64,000 nucleotides of DNA from an uncultured Clostridia bacterium (lineage in GTDB: Bacteria > Bacillota > Clostridia > Christensenellales > UBA1242). Where the stretch lies: NCBI GenBank assembly GCA_947062475.1, contig CAMSQA010000006.1:1-64000 (forward strand), in the 5' to 3' direction. The first letter of the stretch is position 1; every line of letters starts with the position of its first letter. Position numbers and translations under genes: made by a program. The notes beneath the pieces were generated by a model that was given only the letters and a program-made list of their open reading frames with translations, ran no database searches and was not told the origin of the DNA. Below, one piece after another: positions 56,501 to 64,000 of the stretch.

Positions 56501-57786
56501 GTATGGATGACCCACGCAGGGTGATTTACAGCAAGGCTAAACTGGTGTCAAATTTTAGACAGATTTTTTCCATAATAAAATGTAGAGATATAAATAACCT
56601 TCACCATGCTCAAGATGCATATCTTAATATCGTCGTAGGAAATATTATAAATACAAAATTTACTGATGATCCTCGCAATTTTTATAAACAAAAAGAAAAA
56701 CAAATTTCGTCATGCAATGAGAATATAGAAAGAAAAGAAGAAGGCTCAAATATTAAAAATATATTTACAGGCACTGTTTTTTCGCATTTGACACACAAAC
56801 CTGTTTGGAGTGCGGCAAGAGATATAACAAAAGTTAAAAAAGTATGTATGAAAACCAGTCCGATAATTTCAAAAATGAGTTTTTCAAATCTTAATGGTGC
56901 TTTTTATAAAGAGACAGTTCATAAAAGCAACAAGAATAATCAAAAGACTGAGGCTTCTATTTCTCTAAAAAGTGATTTGAATAATCCATTGAAGGATACC
57001 CAAAAATATGGCGGATTTAATGACCTAAAAAATGCATATTTTATGCTTGTTGAAGGAAAAAACAAGAAGGGGCAAATTATTAGGACAATCGAAGCTGTTC
57101 CTATAATGGTTTATGTTAAATATGTTGGCAAGCCAAACTTTAAAGAGAATATTCTTGAATATATATCAAAGGCAGGAAACCTTAGTGAAACAAAAATTTT
57201 GATAGACAAAATAAATGTTCAATCCACTTTTTTGATTGGCAATGGAAGATATTTGTTGGGTGGAAAGTCTGATAACACTCTTACGTTACATAATGCAAAT
57301 CAAATGTTTCTCGATGATGAAAGCTGTAAATACATTAAGACAATTTCGAAATATTTTAAACACATAGATGACAAAACAGATTCAGCTCTTGTCCAAAATG
57401 ATGAAAAAATAATTGTCTCTCCTGCTTCAAAAGAGAAAAATAAAGAGATAACCTTGACAAAGAATGAAAACTTAAGACTTTATGAAAAGATTTTAGACCG
57501 ATTGTCTAGCAAACAATATGAAAGTATGCAGCTTGGCTCAGTTTTTCTTCCTAAACTTAAAGCGAAAAAAGAAATGTTTATCTCATTAAAAGTTCAAGAT
57601 CAAGTGCAGGTTCTTCATGAAATCATAAAACGCTGTTCGACTGGTCCATCTTATGCCGATTTATCAAAGTTGAATGATGGAAAAATGGTAGGAAAGATTG
57701 CCATCAATAAAAATGTTACAGGAAAAAATATAGTATTGATTAAAAATTCGGTTTCAGGCTTATTCGAACAAAGGATTAAATTATAA
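53521..57786 (+). CDS. cas9: CRISPR-associated endonuclease Cas9, type II-A
   Basis: The 1421-residue protein is a full Cas9. RuvC-I is LGLDIGTNSCGWAV (Asp 9); an arginine-rich bridge helix follows (RREIRTNRRRHDRKK); RuvC-II is VFVEVTREN (Glu 804); the HNH domain has YDVDHIIPQA (Asp 896, His 897) with Asn in DNKVL; RuvC-III is INNLHHAQDAYLN (His 1029, Asp 1032). A CMYCG pair precedes HNH. All catalytic residues are present, so double-strand cleavage is expected. It is slightly longer than S. pyogenes Cas9 (1368). The PAM cannot be read from the sequence. It overlaps cas1 by one base (TAATG). Confidence 0.97.
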   Translation: MTKFFLGLDIGTNSCGWAVTDENYNLLRRKGKDLWGVRLFEGAKAAQERREIRTNRRRHDRKKLELSWVRDIFADEIAKVDKDFLTRVKYSNLWLEDKMKMSSSLKSKDSLFHGEIDGKIWTDSDYYEKYPTIYHLRKELIESPAKDIRLLYLAVHNIIKHRGHFLYGGNFGENINFLSTFNDLLSDYANFLDQEDGLIETKFLSENEVEEILKCIKSKSGVRATKLKFNEIFDAKTKSEKALVGAFVDGNLNLEYLFDEEIEEGKLNFKDEAVEDILEELSGVLSEQQLSLIYKIQEIYSTIQLKIILSDHDYICQAMVESYEEHERQLQKFKKFIKKYYQDEYNNIFRNPRDGKDSDKNVGYTQYVNCNLTNGKKQVVDLNVPSRAKEEFYKYVKKILSNTPKNLQDDQMKEKFEGEKDYFLSLIQEDRFLPKQRSKANSVFPNKLYEKELKKILSMSAEKFTFLNEIDTSCGLSNSQKLMQILSFRVPYFVGPIGQNLEGQLHGWAEKISNIDYKPWTLSKIVDFDNAEDAFIRRMTNKCSYLKDKDVLPKNSILYSKFRVLNELNKLRINGNQISVDLKKKLFEELFCLLPKVSTKDVKKFLIREGLFSINEINDIELSGVDKEFANNFSSYTKLANHSIFGNEFVDKHIQELEKIIKYHTIISDKNRLDKRIRREFSEIFTDEQFKYLKGLNFKDWGALSYEFLCGIKFANRETGEITTIIDEMWETNQNLQEILNNGKYTISEKLFKSNEKSLKNIIYDDVEALYCSPAVKRGVWQAIKLIKEIVSVMGDMPEKVFVEVTRENGEKGELGRKSPRKSKLENLYNSKTFKKNVFISSQEIASLLEELNKKDVTNLRSEKLYLYFLQAGKCMYCGEPIDLNDIYNDNLYDVDHIIPQAIIKDDSIDNKVLVKRKLNADKSKIYPLPYEIIAKQKSFWKTLLDNGFISKEKYARLIRTSPLTEDDLGQFIARQLVETNQTAKAVIDFLKACMDDPRRVIYSKAKLVSNFRQIFSIIKCRDINNLHHAQDAYLNIVVGNIINTKFTDDPRNFYKQKEKQISSCNENIERKEEGSNIKNIFTGTVFSHLTHKPVWSAARDITKVKKVCMKTSPIISKMSFSNLNGAFYKETVHKSNKNNQKTEASISLKSDLNNPLKDTQKYGGFNDLKNAYFMLVEGKNKKGQIIRTIEAVPIMVYVKYVGKPNFKENILEYISKAGNLSETKILIDKINVQSTFLIGNGRYLLGGKSDNTLTLHNANQMFLDDESCKYIKTISKYFKHIDDKTDSALVQNDEKIIVSPASKEKNKEITLTKNENLRLYEKILDRLSSKQYESMQLGSVFLPKLKAKKEMFISLKVQDQVQVLHEIIKRCSTGPSYADLSKLNDGKMVGKIAINKNVTGKNIVLIKNSVSGLFEQRIKL

Positions 57787-58646
57787 TGAGTTTTAGGACG
57801 ATTGTGATAAAGGAGCGAGCAAAATTGGATTTAAAACTAAATTATTTAGTTTGCAGAAATGACAAAGAGGTCAAGGTCTATATTCCTGAAATATCTCAAC
57901 TTATCTTAGAATCGACAGGAATTTCTTTGACCTGTGCGCTTATAAGTGAACTAGTAAAAAACAATGTAAAAATAGTCTTTTGTGATCAAAAACACAATCC
58001 TGAAAGTGAAATATTGCCATATTATGGAAATTATCAAACTGCGAAAAGATTGAGAGATCAAATCGCATGGCCTTTAGAGGCTAAAGCAAATGCTTGGTCA
58101 GAAATAATTAAAAATAAAATTTATCAACAAGCTAAGTTATTAAAAGAACTTAAATTTACAAAAGAATGCGAGATGCTTGAAAAATATTATAATCAAGTTA
58201 TGCTTAATGATTCCACAAATAGGGAGGGACATTCGGCAAAAGTATATTTTAATGCTTTATTTGGCATGGATTTCTCTCGAAGAGAGGGCGAAAAATTTAA
58301 TGCTGCATTAAATTATGGTTATGCGATTATACTTTCTTGTTTTAATAGAGAAATTGTCAAAAGCGGATATCTTACTCAACTTGGAATTTGGCATAAAAAT
58401 GAGTTTAATGATTTTAATCTTGCAAGTGATTTTATGGAACCTTTTAGAATCTTGATTGATAGAATTGTTGTGAATCTCAACGAAGAAGAGGATTTTAGAA
58501 GTCAAATTTTGGAAATTTTTAATATTCAAGTAAAAATCAAGGGAAAAAGTTATTATTTAGAAAAAGCAATCTCAGTTTATTGCAAAAGTCTCTTTGATCG
58601 CTTAAATAATAATGACAATGGTGAAATTTTGTTTTATGAGATGTAG
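57786..58646 (+). CDS. cas1: CRISPR integrase Cas1
   Basis: The 286-residue protein has the Cas1 metal-binding residues Glu 147 (NREGHSAKVYF), His 203 (GIWHKNEFNDF) and Glu 218 (DFMEPFR). With Cas2 it inserts new spacers at the leader end of the array. It is translated with cas9 through TAATG and is the usual type II Cas1 length. Confidence 0.95.
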   Translation: MSFRTIVIKERAKLDLKLNYLVCRNDKEVKVYIPEISQLILESTGISLTCALISELVKNNVKIVFCDQKHNPESEILPYYGNYQTAKRLRDQIAWPLEAKANAWSEIIKNKIYQQAKLLKELKFTKECEMLEKYYNQVMLNDSTNREGHSAKVYFNALFGMDFSRREGEKFNAALNYGYAIILSCFNREIVKSGYLTQLGIWHKNEFNDFNLASDFMEPFRILIDRIVVNLNEEEDFRSQILEIFNIQVKIKGKSYYLEKAISVYCKSLFDRLNNNDNGEILFYEM

Positions 58647-58650
58647 AGTT

Positions 58651-58956
58651 ATGAGAATGTTAGTGTTTTTTGATTTGCCCATGCTTACCAAAGCAAATTT
58701 AAGTGAGTATAGAAATTTTAGAAGTTTTTTACTTAAAAGTGGTTTTATTATGATGCAAAAGTCGGTATATTCAAAACTGGTTTTAAACAATAATTCAACC
58801 AAATTATTACGCACACAAGTAGTAAAAAATTTACCTAAATATGGTCTTGTTCAATTACTGACTGTTACTGAAAAACAGTTTGCAGAAATTGAATATCTTG
58901 TGGGGCAATCAAACAGCAAGGTTCTTTCAAGTATCGATAGGGTGGTGAAATTATGA
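58651..58956 (+). CDS. cas2: CRISPR adaptation protein Cas2
   Basis: The 101-residue protein starts MRMLVFFDLPM, the hallmark Cas2 beginning, and continues with the ferredoxin-like fold (FRSFLLKSGFIMMQKSVYSKL). Cas2 forms the centre of the Cas1-Cas2 integration complex. I choose ATG 58651, five bases after the cas1 stop; longer starts to 58612 or 58636 are inside cas1. The stop overlaps the csn2 start (ATGA). Confidence 0.93.
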   Translation: MRMLVFFDLPMLTKANLSEYRNFRSFLLKSGFIMMQKSVYSKLVLNNNSTKLLRTQVVKNLPKYGLVQLLTVTEKQFAEIEYLVGQSNSKVLSSIDRVVKL

Positions 58957-59615
58957 AAATGGTGCATCCTAATGTGGATTATTGTTTTGATTTTCAAAAA
59001 AATTACTTTTATTCATTTGTTATAGAAAATGCCGATGAATATTTTAAACTGACTAAACAACTTATTTCTCAATCGGAAGGTGGTGATGGGGAATGGGTGT
59101 TGTCGGAAATTCTTCCTATTGACTTAACAAAAAATACATTGGTTTTATTTGATTTTTATAATATATCTTGTAATAATAAAAAGATGGAAAGCTTATTGAA
59201 AAATAGAATTTTGAATTTATCTTCCCAAATTGATATAAGTGAAATTCTTACAAGAATAAATAAAGATTTTATAGATTTGACAGAATTAATAATATCAAAT
59301 TTAGATTTTAGTGTTGACGCAAATAATGAAATTACCTTTGAAATCTTATTAAAAATTATCAAATTTAATTTCAATGAAGAAAAAACTTTGCTTGAAAAGA
59401 TTATTAGTTTTATTGGTGTTTATTGTCAGTTAGTTCCTATAAAACTGGTTGTTCTTATAGGTTTAGGTGCTGTTTTAAATGCGAAGGATATAGAAAAACT
59501 TATAAAAGAAATTGATTATAAAGATATAAAAATTATGTTTATTGACAGTTGTGATAATGAAATTTGTCATAAAGAAAATAAAATAATAATTGATAAAGAT
59601 TTGTGTTTAATATAA
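58953..59615 (+). CDS. csn2: Csn2, type II-A adaptation protein
   Basis: The 220-residue protein fits Csn2 in size, place and composition: an NTPase-like fold without a Walker A, with LVLFDFYNISCNNKKMESLL and IPIKLVVLIGLGAVLNAKDI-like hydrophobic strands (about residues 62 and 165). Csn2 forms a tetrameric ring on DNA ends and is required for spacer acquisition in subtype II-A. Its presence defines the locus as II-A. It overlaps cas2 by four bases; the array promoter begins inside its last codons. Confidence 0.85.
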   Translation: MKMVHPNVDYCFDFQKNYFYSFVIENADEYFKLTKQLISQSEGGDGEWVLSEILPIDLTKNTLVLFDFYNISCNNKKMESLLKNRILNLSSQIDISEILTRINKDFIDLTELIISNLDFSVDANNEITFEILLKIIKFNFNEEKTLLEKIISFIGVYCQLVPIKLVVLIGLGAVLNAKDIEKLIKEIDYKDIKIMFIDSCDNEICHKENKIIIDKDLCLI

Positions 59616-59688
59616 AAATATGTTACAATATTTTTGAAAGGTGATGTTTAGAATAAATGCGGTGGCATGACATATTTTCAAAATTGAG
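59601..59688 (+). promoter_or_regulatory. CRISPR leader with array promoter
   Basis: TTGTGT (59601-59606), 17 bases, TACAAT (59624-59629, with TG three bases earlier) would start the pre-crRNA near 59636. The leader is about 70 bases and its last bases read AAATTGAG directly against the first repeat, similar to the leader-anchor end known in other II-A arrays. New spacers would be added here. Confidence 0.6.
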
Positions 59689-60714
59689 GTTTGAGAGTTA
59701 TGTTATTCTAGACATCACTAAAATAATCTCCTTTTATTTACAAGTATAGTATAAGTTTGAGAGTTATGTTATTCTAGACATCACTAAAATATTATTCTTG
59801 TTTCAAAAGGCTATGCTGATGTTTGAGAGTTATGTTATTCTAGACATCACTAAAATGTCAGTGAAGGTCATTGATGATGTTCCGCTGTTTGAGAGTTATG
59901 TTATTCTAGACATCACTAAAATCAGCTTTGACGAATAAATGTATAACACATTGTTTGAGAGTTATGTTATTCTAGACATCACTAAAATATGTTCGTTTGA
60001 TAATATTCTTATTATTCTGTTTGAGAGTTATGTTATTCTAGACATCACTAAAACGCAAACAGTGGCTATAGGCGACTATGCAAAGTTTGAGAGTTATGTT
60101 ATTCTAGACATCACTAAAACTTCTCTGCGTCAATTAATAGTTGTTGAGCCGTTTGAGAGTTATGTTATTCTAGACATCACTAAAACAATTGCTCTTTATT
60201 TAAAACAAATGGCTTGGTTTGAGAGTTATGTTATTCTAGACATCACTAAAACTTGATAAATTGTGTGGTTTATTAAACGAAAGTTTGAGAGTTATGTTAT
60301 TCTAGACATCACTAAAACTTGTTCCGAAAGATTTAACTAAATTCATAAGTTTGAGAGTTATGTTATTCTAGACATCACTAAAACAAAACATTCATTTCAT
60401 TCGTGTTATTCTTGGTTTGAGAGTTATGTTATTCTAGACATCACTAAAACTACAATTCCATAAGTTGAACATCTGCATCAGTTTGAGAGTTATGTTATTC
60501 TAGACATCACTAAAACTGATATTGGCGCAATCAATAGCCATCCTATGTTTGAGAGTTATGTTATTCTAGACATCACTAAAACTGTTTGCATAAAGATATT
60601 AGCATTACAAGTGTTTGAGAGTTATGTTATTTTAAATATTATTAAAATAAATGTCAATATCATCGCGTCCGTGTTGTTGTTTGAAAGTTATGTTTTTCTG
60701 AACTTCACTTGATC
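59689..60714 (+). CRISPR. Type II-A CRISPR array, 16 repeats
   Basis: Repeats of 36 bases (start GTTTGAGAGTTATGTT, end ACATCACTAAAAC or T) recur every 66 bases with 30-base spacers, beginning at 59689, 59755, 59821 and so on to 60547. The first 14 are identical except for the last base: T in repeats 1-5, C in repeats 6-14. Repeats 15 (60613) and 16 (60679) are in register but degenerate. The array is transcribed away from csn2. All spacers are different from each other by eye; none obviously matches this window. Confidence 0.97.
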
Positions 60715-60745
60715 TTACTAGATTGATTTGCATACCGTTTCTCTT

Positions 60746-60845
60746 GCTTGAGTGTTATTTTATTCTTTATTATAATAAGACATGTCAATTACAAAGTCTT
60801 TAATGGTTGATTTGAAAGTTTTGTTATTCTTAATAAATCATTGAT
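60746..60845 (+). repeat. Two further decayed CRISPR repeats at the trailer end
   Basis: At 60746-60781 and 60810-60845 the sequence still resembles the repeat (GCTTGAGTGTTATTTTATTC and TTTGAAAGTTTTGTTATTCT), with spacing of about 64-67 bases. They are probably the oldest units of the array and no longer functional. Confidence 0.55.
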
Positions 60846-60892
60846 ATTTTGATAATTTTTTGTTATTTTATAATTAAAAATAATTAGTATAT

Positions 60893-60930
60893 AAAAAAGA
60901 CCAAAATATTTTTACTTTCGGTCTTTTTTA
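60893..60930. terminator. Bidirectional terminator between the array and the NAD-related operon
   Basis: AAAAAGACC and GGTCTTTTTT pair around a 17-base loop, with A and T runs on both sides; it can end the array transcript and the minus-strand operon. Confidence 0.75.
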
Positions 60931-60932
60931 TT

Positions 60933-62522
60933 TTACATGCTTGCTAAAAGACATGATAAATGCCATTGGCAAATCTCTACAAGTGTGGTCTCATCGTTGA
61001 AGCCAATGATTTTCATTAAATGGACAAAAGAATTGTTTAAATCTTTTAATTTAATATTTTGTCCTAATGATTTATAAAACTCTAAGTTTAGCTTCCAAAG
61101 TTTTATAGACAAACTTTTTTGATTGTTTGTATGGATGCTTGCTCTGGTTGATAAATTTACATATGGCAGCATGTAAGGAGCACGTGAGATTGATTTATCA
61201 GGAAGAAGTGTAACCAGTCCGCCATTATTTGCACCTACAATAAAGTCTCGCAAATCTACAACATCAAAGTATTTTTCTTTTAAAAGGCTAGAAAATAGAA
61301 ATATATTATTAATTTTTACATTTTTGGGTAAAAGAGCTTTTACATTTTTTATAGTTGAACCACTTACACTGTCATCGTCAACAAGGGTATATTCTCCATC
61401 TTTTATGACTTTTAGTTGTTCTTCAAGGGACGGCAGGCCAGACCTTGATAACATACGATTATAATGGAGTTGAGGTGAAGAAATATCAAATTCTCGACTA
61501 ATAGATAGATTATATGTGCCAATGAAATAGCCGTCTAAGCTGATTGTTTCTTGAGCTTGTAAAAGGTTGAATGCAATTTTTAATTGCTTGGAAACTTCGT
61601 GAGAAATAATTTTGACATTTTTCCCAAATTCTTTTTGATAAAGTTTTATTAATTTATTTTTGAATGTCTGTCTTGCCCTTTCAAGAACATCTTTATTGGC
61701 TATTTTCAAAAGGTTATCAAATGGCAGGAGACCTTCATCTCTAATCAAAAAGTTGCCCTCAAAATTTTGATCGGGTTTGGCATTCTTAGCATTGTTTCTT
61801 ATAAACCTTGACGATAATTTAAAAGTTTCATCATAATTTTCGATAAAAATGCAATTTTTACTTAAAATTTTTGACTTTGCAGCATAAAAATCCTCACTTT
61901 TAGTATTTCTGTTAACACAAATTCCAATGCCGTCATCTTCAAAGCAGTAGTTGAAATATGCATTATCAGCACCAAAAACATAAGCAACTTTTATCCTTTT
62001 ATCAACGTGTAATTGTAAATATTTTTCAAGTCTATCAATAACGCTTGTAAAATTTATATAGCTTTTTACATACATACTTTCCCATGTGTCAATCATAAGC
62101 CAATCAGAATTATCGACTGCTTTTTGACAATCAAAAATTCTTTGTCCTAAAGATGTTGAATAATATGGCTTAGTAGACACATAATCATCATGCGAAGGGG
62201 AAAAATATCCACCAATAACACTATATCCTAAATCTTGCAGATGTTTTTTTGCAAGTTCCATCATTGACAAATGTCCTTCATGAATTGGCAAAAAACCTCC
62301 AGTTGAAAGAAGAACAACTGGATTTTTGGCGTTTTCAATATCTTTTAAAAGTTTGCCCACAGGAGTGGTCAACAGATTGAGATTATAAAATTCTTTTGCT
62401 TCAATTGTGCTTTCTATAAAGCCTGCATCAATCAAAAGATTTAGATCTTTATATTTATTATAGACCTTGCTGTAAAATCTATCATCTTTGATTTTTTTTA
62501 ATAAATTTTCGTTAAATTTCAT
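60933..62522 (-). CDS. NMN-adenylyltransferase-like / phosphoribosyltransferase-like fusion protein
   Basis: The 529-residue protein has two parts. Residues about 65-260 form a nucleotidyltransferase: GGFLPIHEGH with the (H/T)xGH motif at 81-84, and KLSSRFIRN (237-242) matching the ISSTxxR motif. Residues about 300-450 form a type I phosphoribosyltransferase with PRPP loop LVDDDSVSGST (380-390). Because nadE is upstream in the same operon, a role in NAD or a related dinucleotide is likely, e.g. making a mononucleotide from PRPP and then adenylating it. Known NAD-pathway phosphoribosyltransferases are type II, so the base used is uncertain. Confidence 0.65.
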   Translation of the reverse strand: MKFNENLLKKIKDDRFYSKVYNKYKDLNLLIDAGFIESTIEAKEFYNLNLLTTPVGKLLKDIENAKNPVVLLSTGGFLPIHEGHLSMMELAKKHLQDLGYSVIGGYFSPSHDDYVSTKPYYSTSLGQRIFDCQKAVDNSDWLMIDTWESMYVKSYINFTSVIDRLEKYLQLHVDKRIKVAYVFGADNAYFNYCFEDDGIGICVNRNTKSEDFYAAKSKILSKNCIFIENYDETFKLSSRFIRNNAKNAKPDQNFEGNFLIRDEGLLPFDNLLKIANKDVLERARQTFKNKLIKLYQKEFGKNVKIISHEVSKQLKIAFNLLQAQETISLDGYFIGTYNLSISREFDISSPQLHYNRMLSRSGLPSLEEQLKVIKDGEYTLVDDDSVSGSTIKNVKALLPKNVKINNIFLFSSLLKEKYFDVVDLRDFIVGANNGGLVTLLPDKSISRAPYMLPYVNLSTRASIHTNNQKSLSIKLWKLNLEFYKSLGQNIKLKDLNNSFVHLMKIIGFNDETTLVEICQWHLSCLLASM

Positions 62523-62571
62523 TTTATTTCTTATATTTCCTATTATTTTTAGAATTTTTTTTATTTTTTAA

Positions 62572-63567
62572 CTATTTTTTCATTATTTCAGTTATTATTT
62601 TATGATAATCTTCCCAACCGCCTTTGGCAGAAGAATCCCATAAATCGAGATGAATTGCAGGTGATTTTGACATGTATTTATGCAAATTATATCGATGTAA
62701 ATTTTCAAGGTTTGAGGCATAAAGCTCAAATTGCTGTCTTGCTTCTTGTGAAAGTGATGACAAAATTTTTTCTTTCTTACTTTCATCATAGTTGATATAA
62801 TTTAAGTAATATTCCACGAAATCATAAGGTGCACCAAACACCATTTCATCGCTTCGATTATCATACATGTCTCCACTTGGAGTTACATCAATTATACTCT
62901 TTGGCACTTGAAGTTCTTTTGCAATCTTATATACTTCAGATTTGTGAATGTCAGATATCAATTGAAGGTCGACCATTCCGTCAGAGGCCTTTCCTATATA
63001 ACCAAGATATGTTCCTTCATCACGGTTTGTTGTCCCGCAAATTACAGCATTAAGTCCTTCTTGGCAAAGTAGGCTGGTTGTGTAATATAGCACAGGAGTT
63101 CGACTATAAGGACCAAGTTGACCAATAGCCCATGCCTGCCCAGTAATATCAATTTCACTTTCAAGAGTATTTCTGATAAGTTGATTTATTTCTGATAAGT
63201 CAATGATATAAGGATTTAGCCCAAGCACCTGGCAGAGTTCTTTGCCACGATTTGTTGCATCGTCTTGATTGGTCACACCAATAGATTTTCTTATTGGAAG
63301 AAGTAGAGGGAGGATTTTTTTAATAGGTGAGTTTTCTTGTTTTGATGCGAAATTGACGAGTGCAAGCACAACTGCAGAATCTATTCCTCCACTTACTGCG
63401 ACTACACAAGATTTTAGATTGAATTTGTTCATATAAGAATTTAATAAAGCGGCTTTTTCTACTATATAATCTTTTGCAATAAAGTTTTTTTCTTGTCGCA
63501 AATTTTTTACGAGATTTTCAATTTCATCGCAAATTGGTTTTGAGCTTTGTTTATTGTATACTTTCAT
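62572..63567 (-). CDS. nadE: NAD synthetase
   Basis: The 331-residue product has the ATP-pyrophosphatase loop VAVSGGIDSAV, QDDATNRGKELCQVLG, and GTTNRDEGTYLGYIGKASDGMVDLQ, conserved in NadE. It turns nicotinate adenine dinucleotide into NAD. There is no glutaminase domain, so it likely uses free ammonia. ATG 63567 overlaps the radical SAM stop (ATGA) and follows AAGGAGG; the longer frame to 63594 is less likely. It lies between a radical SAM gene and the NMNAT-like fusion. Confidence 0.92.
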   Translation of the reverse strand: MKVYNKQSSKPICDEIENLVKNLRQEKNFIAKDYIVEKAALLNSYMNKFNLKSCVVAVSGGIDSAVVLALVNFASKQENSPIKKILPLLLPIRKSIGVTNQDDATNRGKELCQVLGLNPYIIDLSEINQLIRNTLESEIDITGQAWAIGQLGPYSRTPVLYYTTSLLCQEGLNAVICGTTNRDEGTYLGYIGKASDGMVDLQLISDIHKSEVYKIAKELQVPKSIIDVTPSGDMYDNRSDEMVFGAPYDFVEYYLNYINYDESKKEKILSSLSQEARQQFELYASNLENLHRYNLHKYMSKSPAIHLDLWDSSAKGGWEDYHKIITEIMKK

Positions 63568-64000
63568 AAAAGTATTCCTCCTTCTTTTTCCCATTCATAT
63601 CGGATATGTCCGTCTGGGAAGAATATAAGTTGTCTGCCATTTTCAGGATTTTCATCCCTTGTATTGATGTTGAGTGGAAGTGAATACATGACATTTTGTC
63701 CGTAAACATCATAAACAGTTCCTATACGATTGTAAACTAAAAGTTTTGTGCCGACATTGTCAAGATATGCTCGGATTTCTTCCTTCTTTTCATCACTAAG
63801 TTTATTTTCGATAATCCAATCGTGTGCTGACTGGCGTCTAAACTCATCATTTACTGGTCTAAGTGTGACCTGTTCAACTTTGTTTTCTTTTGCAAAATTG
63901 ATAAAGTTTTGTATCTCTTCTGTTGTATCCATCATTCCTTTACACATTACACAGGTTAGTCTAAGAGAAAAGCCTATTTGATGAAGATAAGAAATCAACT
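63564..64000 (-). CDS. Radical SAM protein, C-terminal part (cut by the window end)
   Basis: The visible 144 residues include a TIM-barrel end with EIQNFINFAKENKVEQVTLRPV and a C-terminal GRQLIFFPDGHIRYEWEKEGG segment, typical of radical SAM enzymes. The CxxxCxxC cluster motif lies outside the window. Its stop overlaps nadE, so the two are cotranslated. Reaction unknown. It could modify a small molecule or peptide linked to the NAD genes downstream. Confidence 0.65.
   Translation of the reverse strand, partial: LISYLHQIGFSLRLTCVMCKGMMDTTEEIQNFINFAKENKVEQVTLRPVNDEFRRQSAHDWIIENKLSDEKKEEIRAYLDNVGTKLLVYNRIGTVYDVYGQNVMYSLPLNINTRDENPENGRQLIFFPDGHIRYEWEKEGGILL

Noticed and set aside
59939-60256. 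Open frame encoding a repeated FESYVILDITKT peptide
   Set aside because: It is the CRISPR array read as protein: the 66-base period is divisible by three, so the repeats stay in frame. It has no ribosome site and is not a gene.
59725-60612. Self-targeting spacers against the phage-like module
   Set aside because: Scanning by eye found no spacer matching this window. A full search would be needed; absence by eye is weak evidence but gives no support for the idea.

Overview
The window is chromosome from an AT-rich, endospore-forming Bacillota, probably an uncultivated Clostridia-type gut lineage; no species can be named from sequence alone. The evidence is spoIVA, the yqfC-yqfD sporulation pair, the order floA...ybeY-era, Firmicutes-type L27 with its Prp protease, strong AGGAGG ribosome sites, and ordinary use of TGA as a stop (so not a Mycoplasma-type code).

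Layout. 200-7.9 kb: a compact phage-derived head module (portal, scaffold, capsid, connector, beta-propeller-like protein, two holin-like proteins) with its own promoter and terminator but no terminase, integrase or tail genes. 7.9-11.6 kb: two exported proteins of unknown role. Their upstream regions carry TGTCGAA boxes, the Spo0A recognition sequence; one is a roughly 200-bp array in 10-bp register. 11.7-16.3 kb: a GC-rich patch, comEC-holA, and a cluster of small HTH regulators with shared operator-like sequences and one decayed copy. 16.4-30.3 kb: der-plsY, spoIVA flanked by a DUF4116-repeat protein and an ankyrin-like protein that share a C-terminal tail, pcrA-ligA, and two paralogous HExxH proteins. 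30.3-36.5 kb: a decayed leucine-rich-repeat surface gene, then the str operon (rpsL, rpsG, fusA, tuf) behind a structured leader ending in a terminator, then a frameshifted acetyltransferase. 36.6-41.4 kb: a cysteine-rich miniprotein divergent from a 1372-residue surface protein. 41.5-53.2 kb: rplU-prp-rpmA, ogg, floA, yqfC-yqfD-ybeY-era, divergent murB/murC, a uridine kinase-CYTH fusion and an acetyltransferase.

53.3-60.9 kb: a complete type II-A CRISPR-Cas locus (tracrRNA, cas9, cas1, cas2, csn2, leader, array). The tracrRNA is on the opposite strand inside the cas9 5' leader, and its promoter overlaps the cas9 ribosome-binding site. The five newest repeats end in T and the older ones in C; the oldest repeats are decaying by C-to-T and G-to-A changes.

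60.9-64 kb (minus strand): radical SAM protein (cut by the window end), nadE, and an unusual fusion of an NMN-adenylyltransferase-like domain with a type I phosphoribosyltransferase-like domain, which looks like an NAD-related operon.

The most notable observations are the phased Spo0A-box array, the antisense tracrRNA/cas9 leader, the NMNAT-phosphoribosyltransferase fusion, the paired HExxH proteins, the terminase-less capsid module and the rpsL leader RNA. All functional statements rest on reading motifs by eye; no database search was run.
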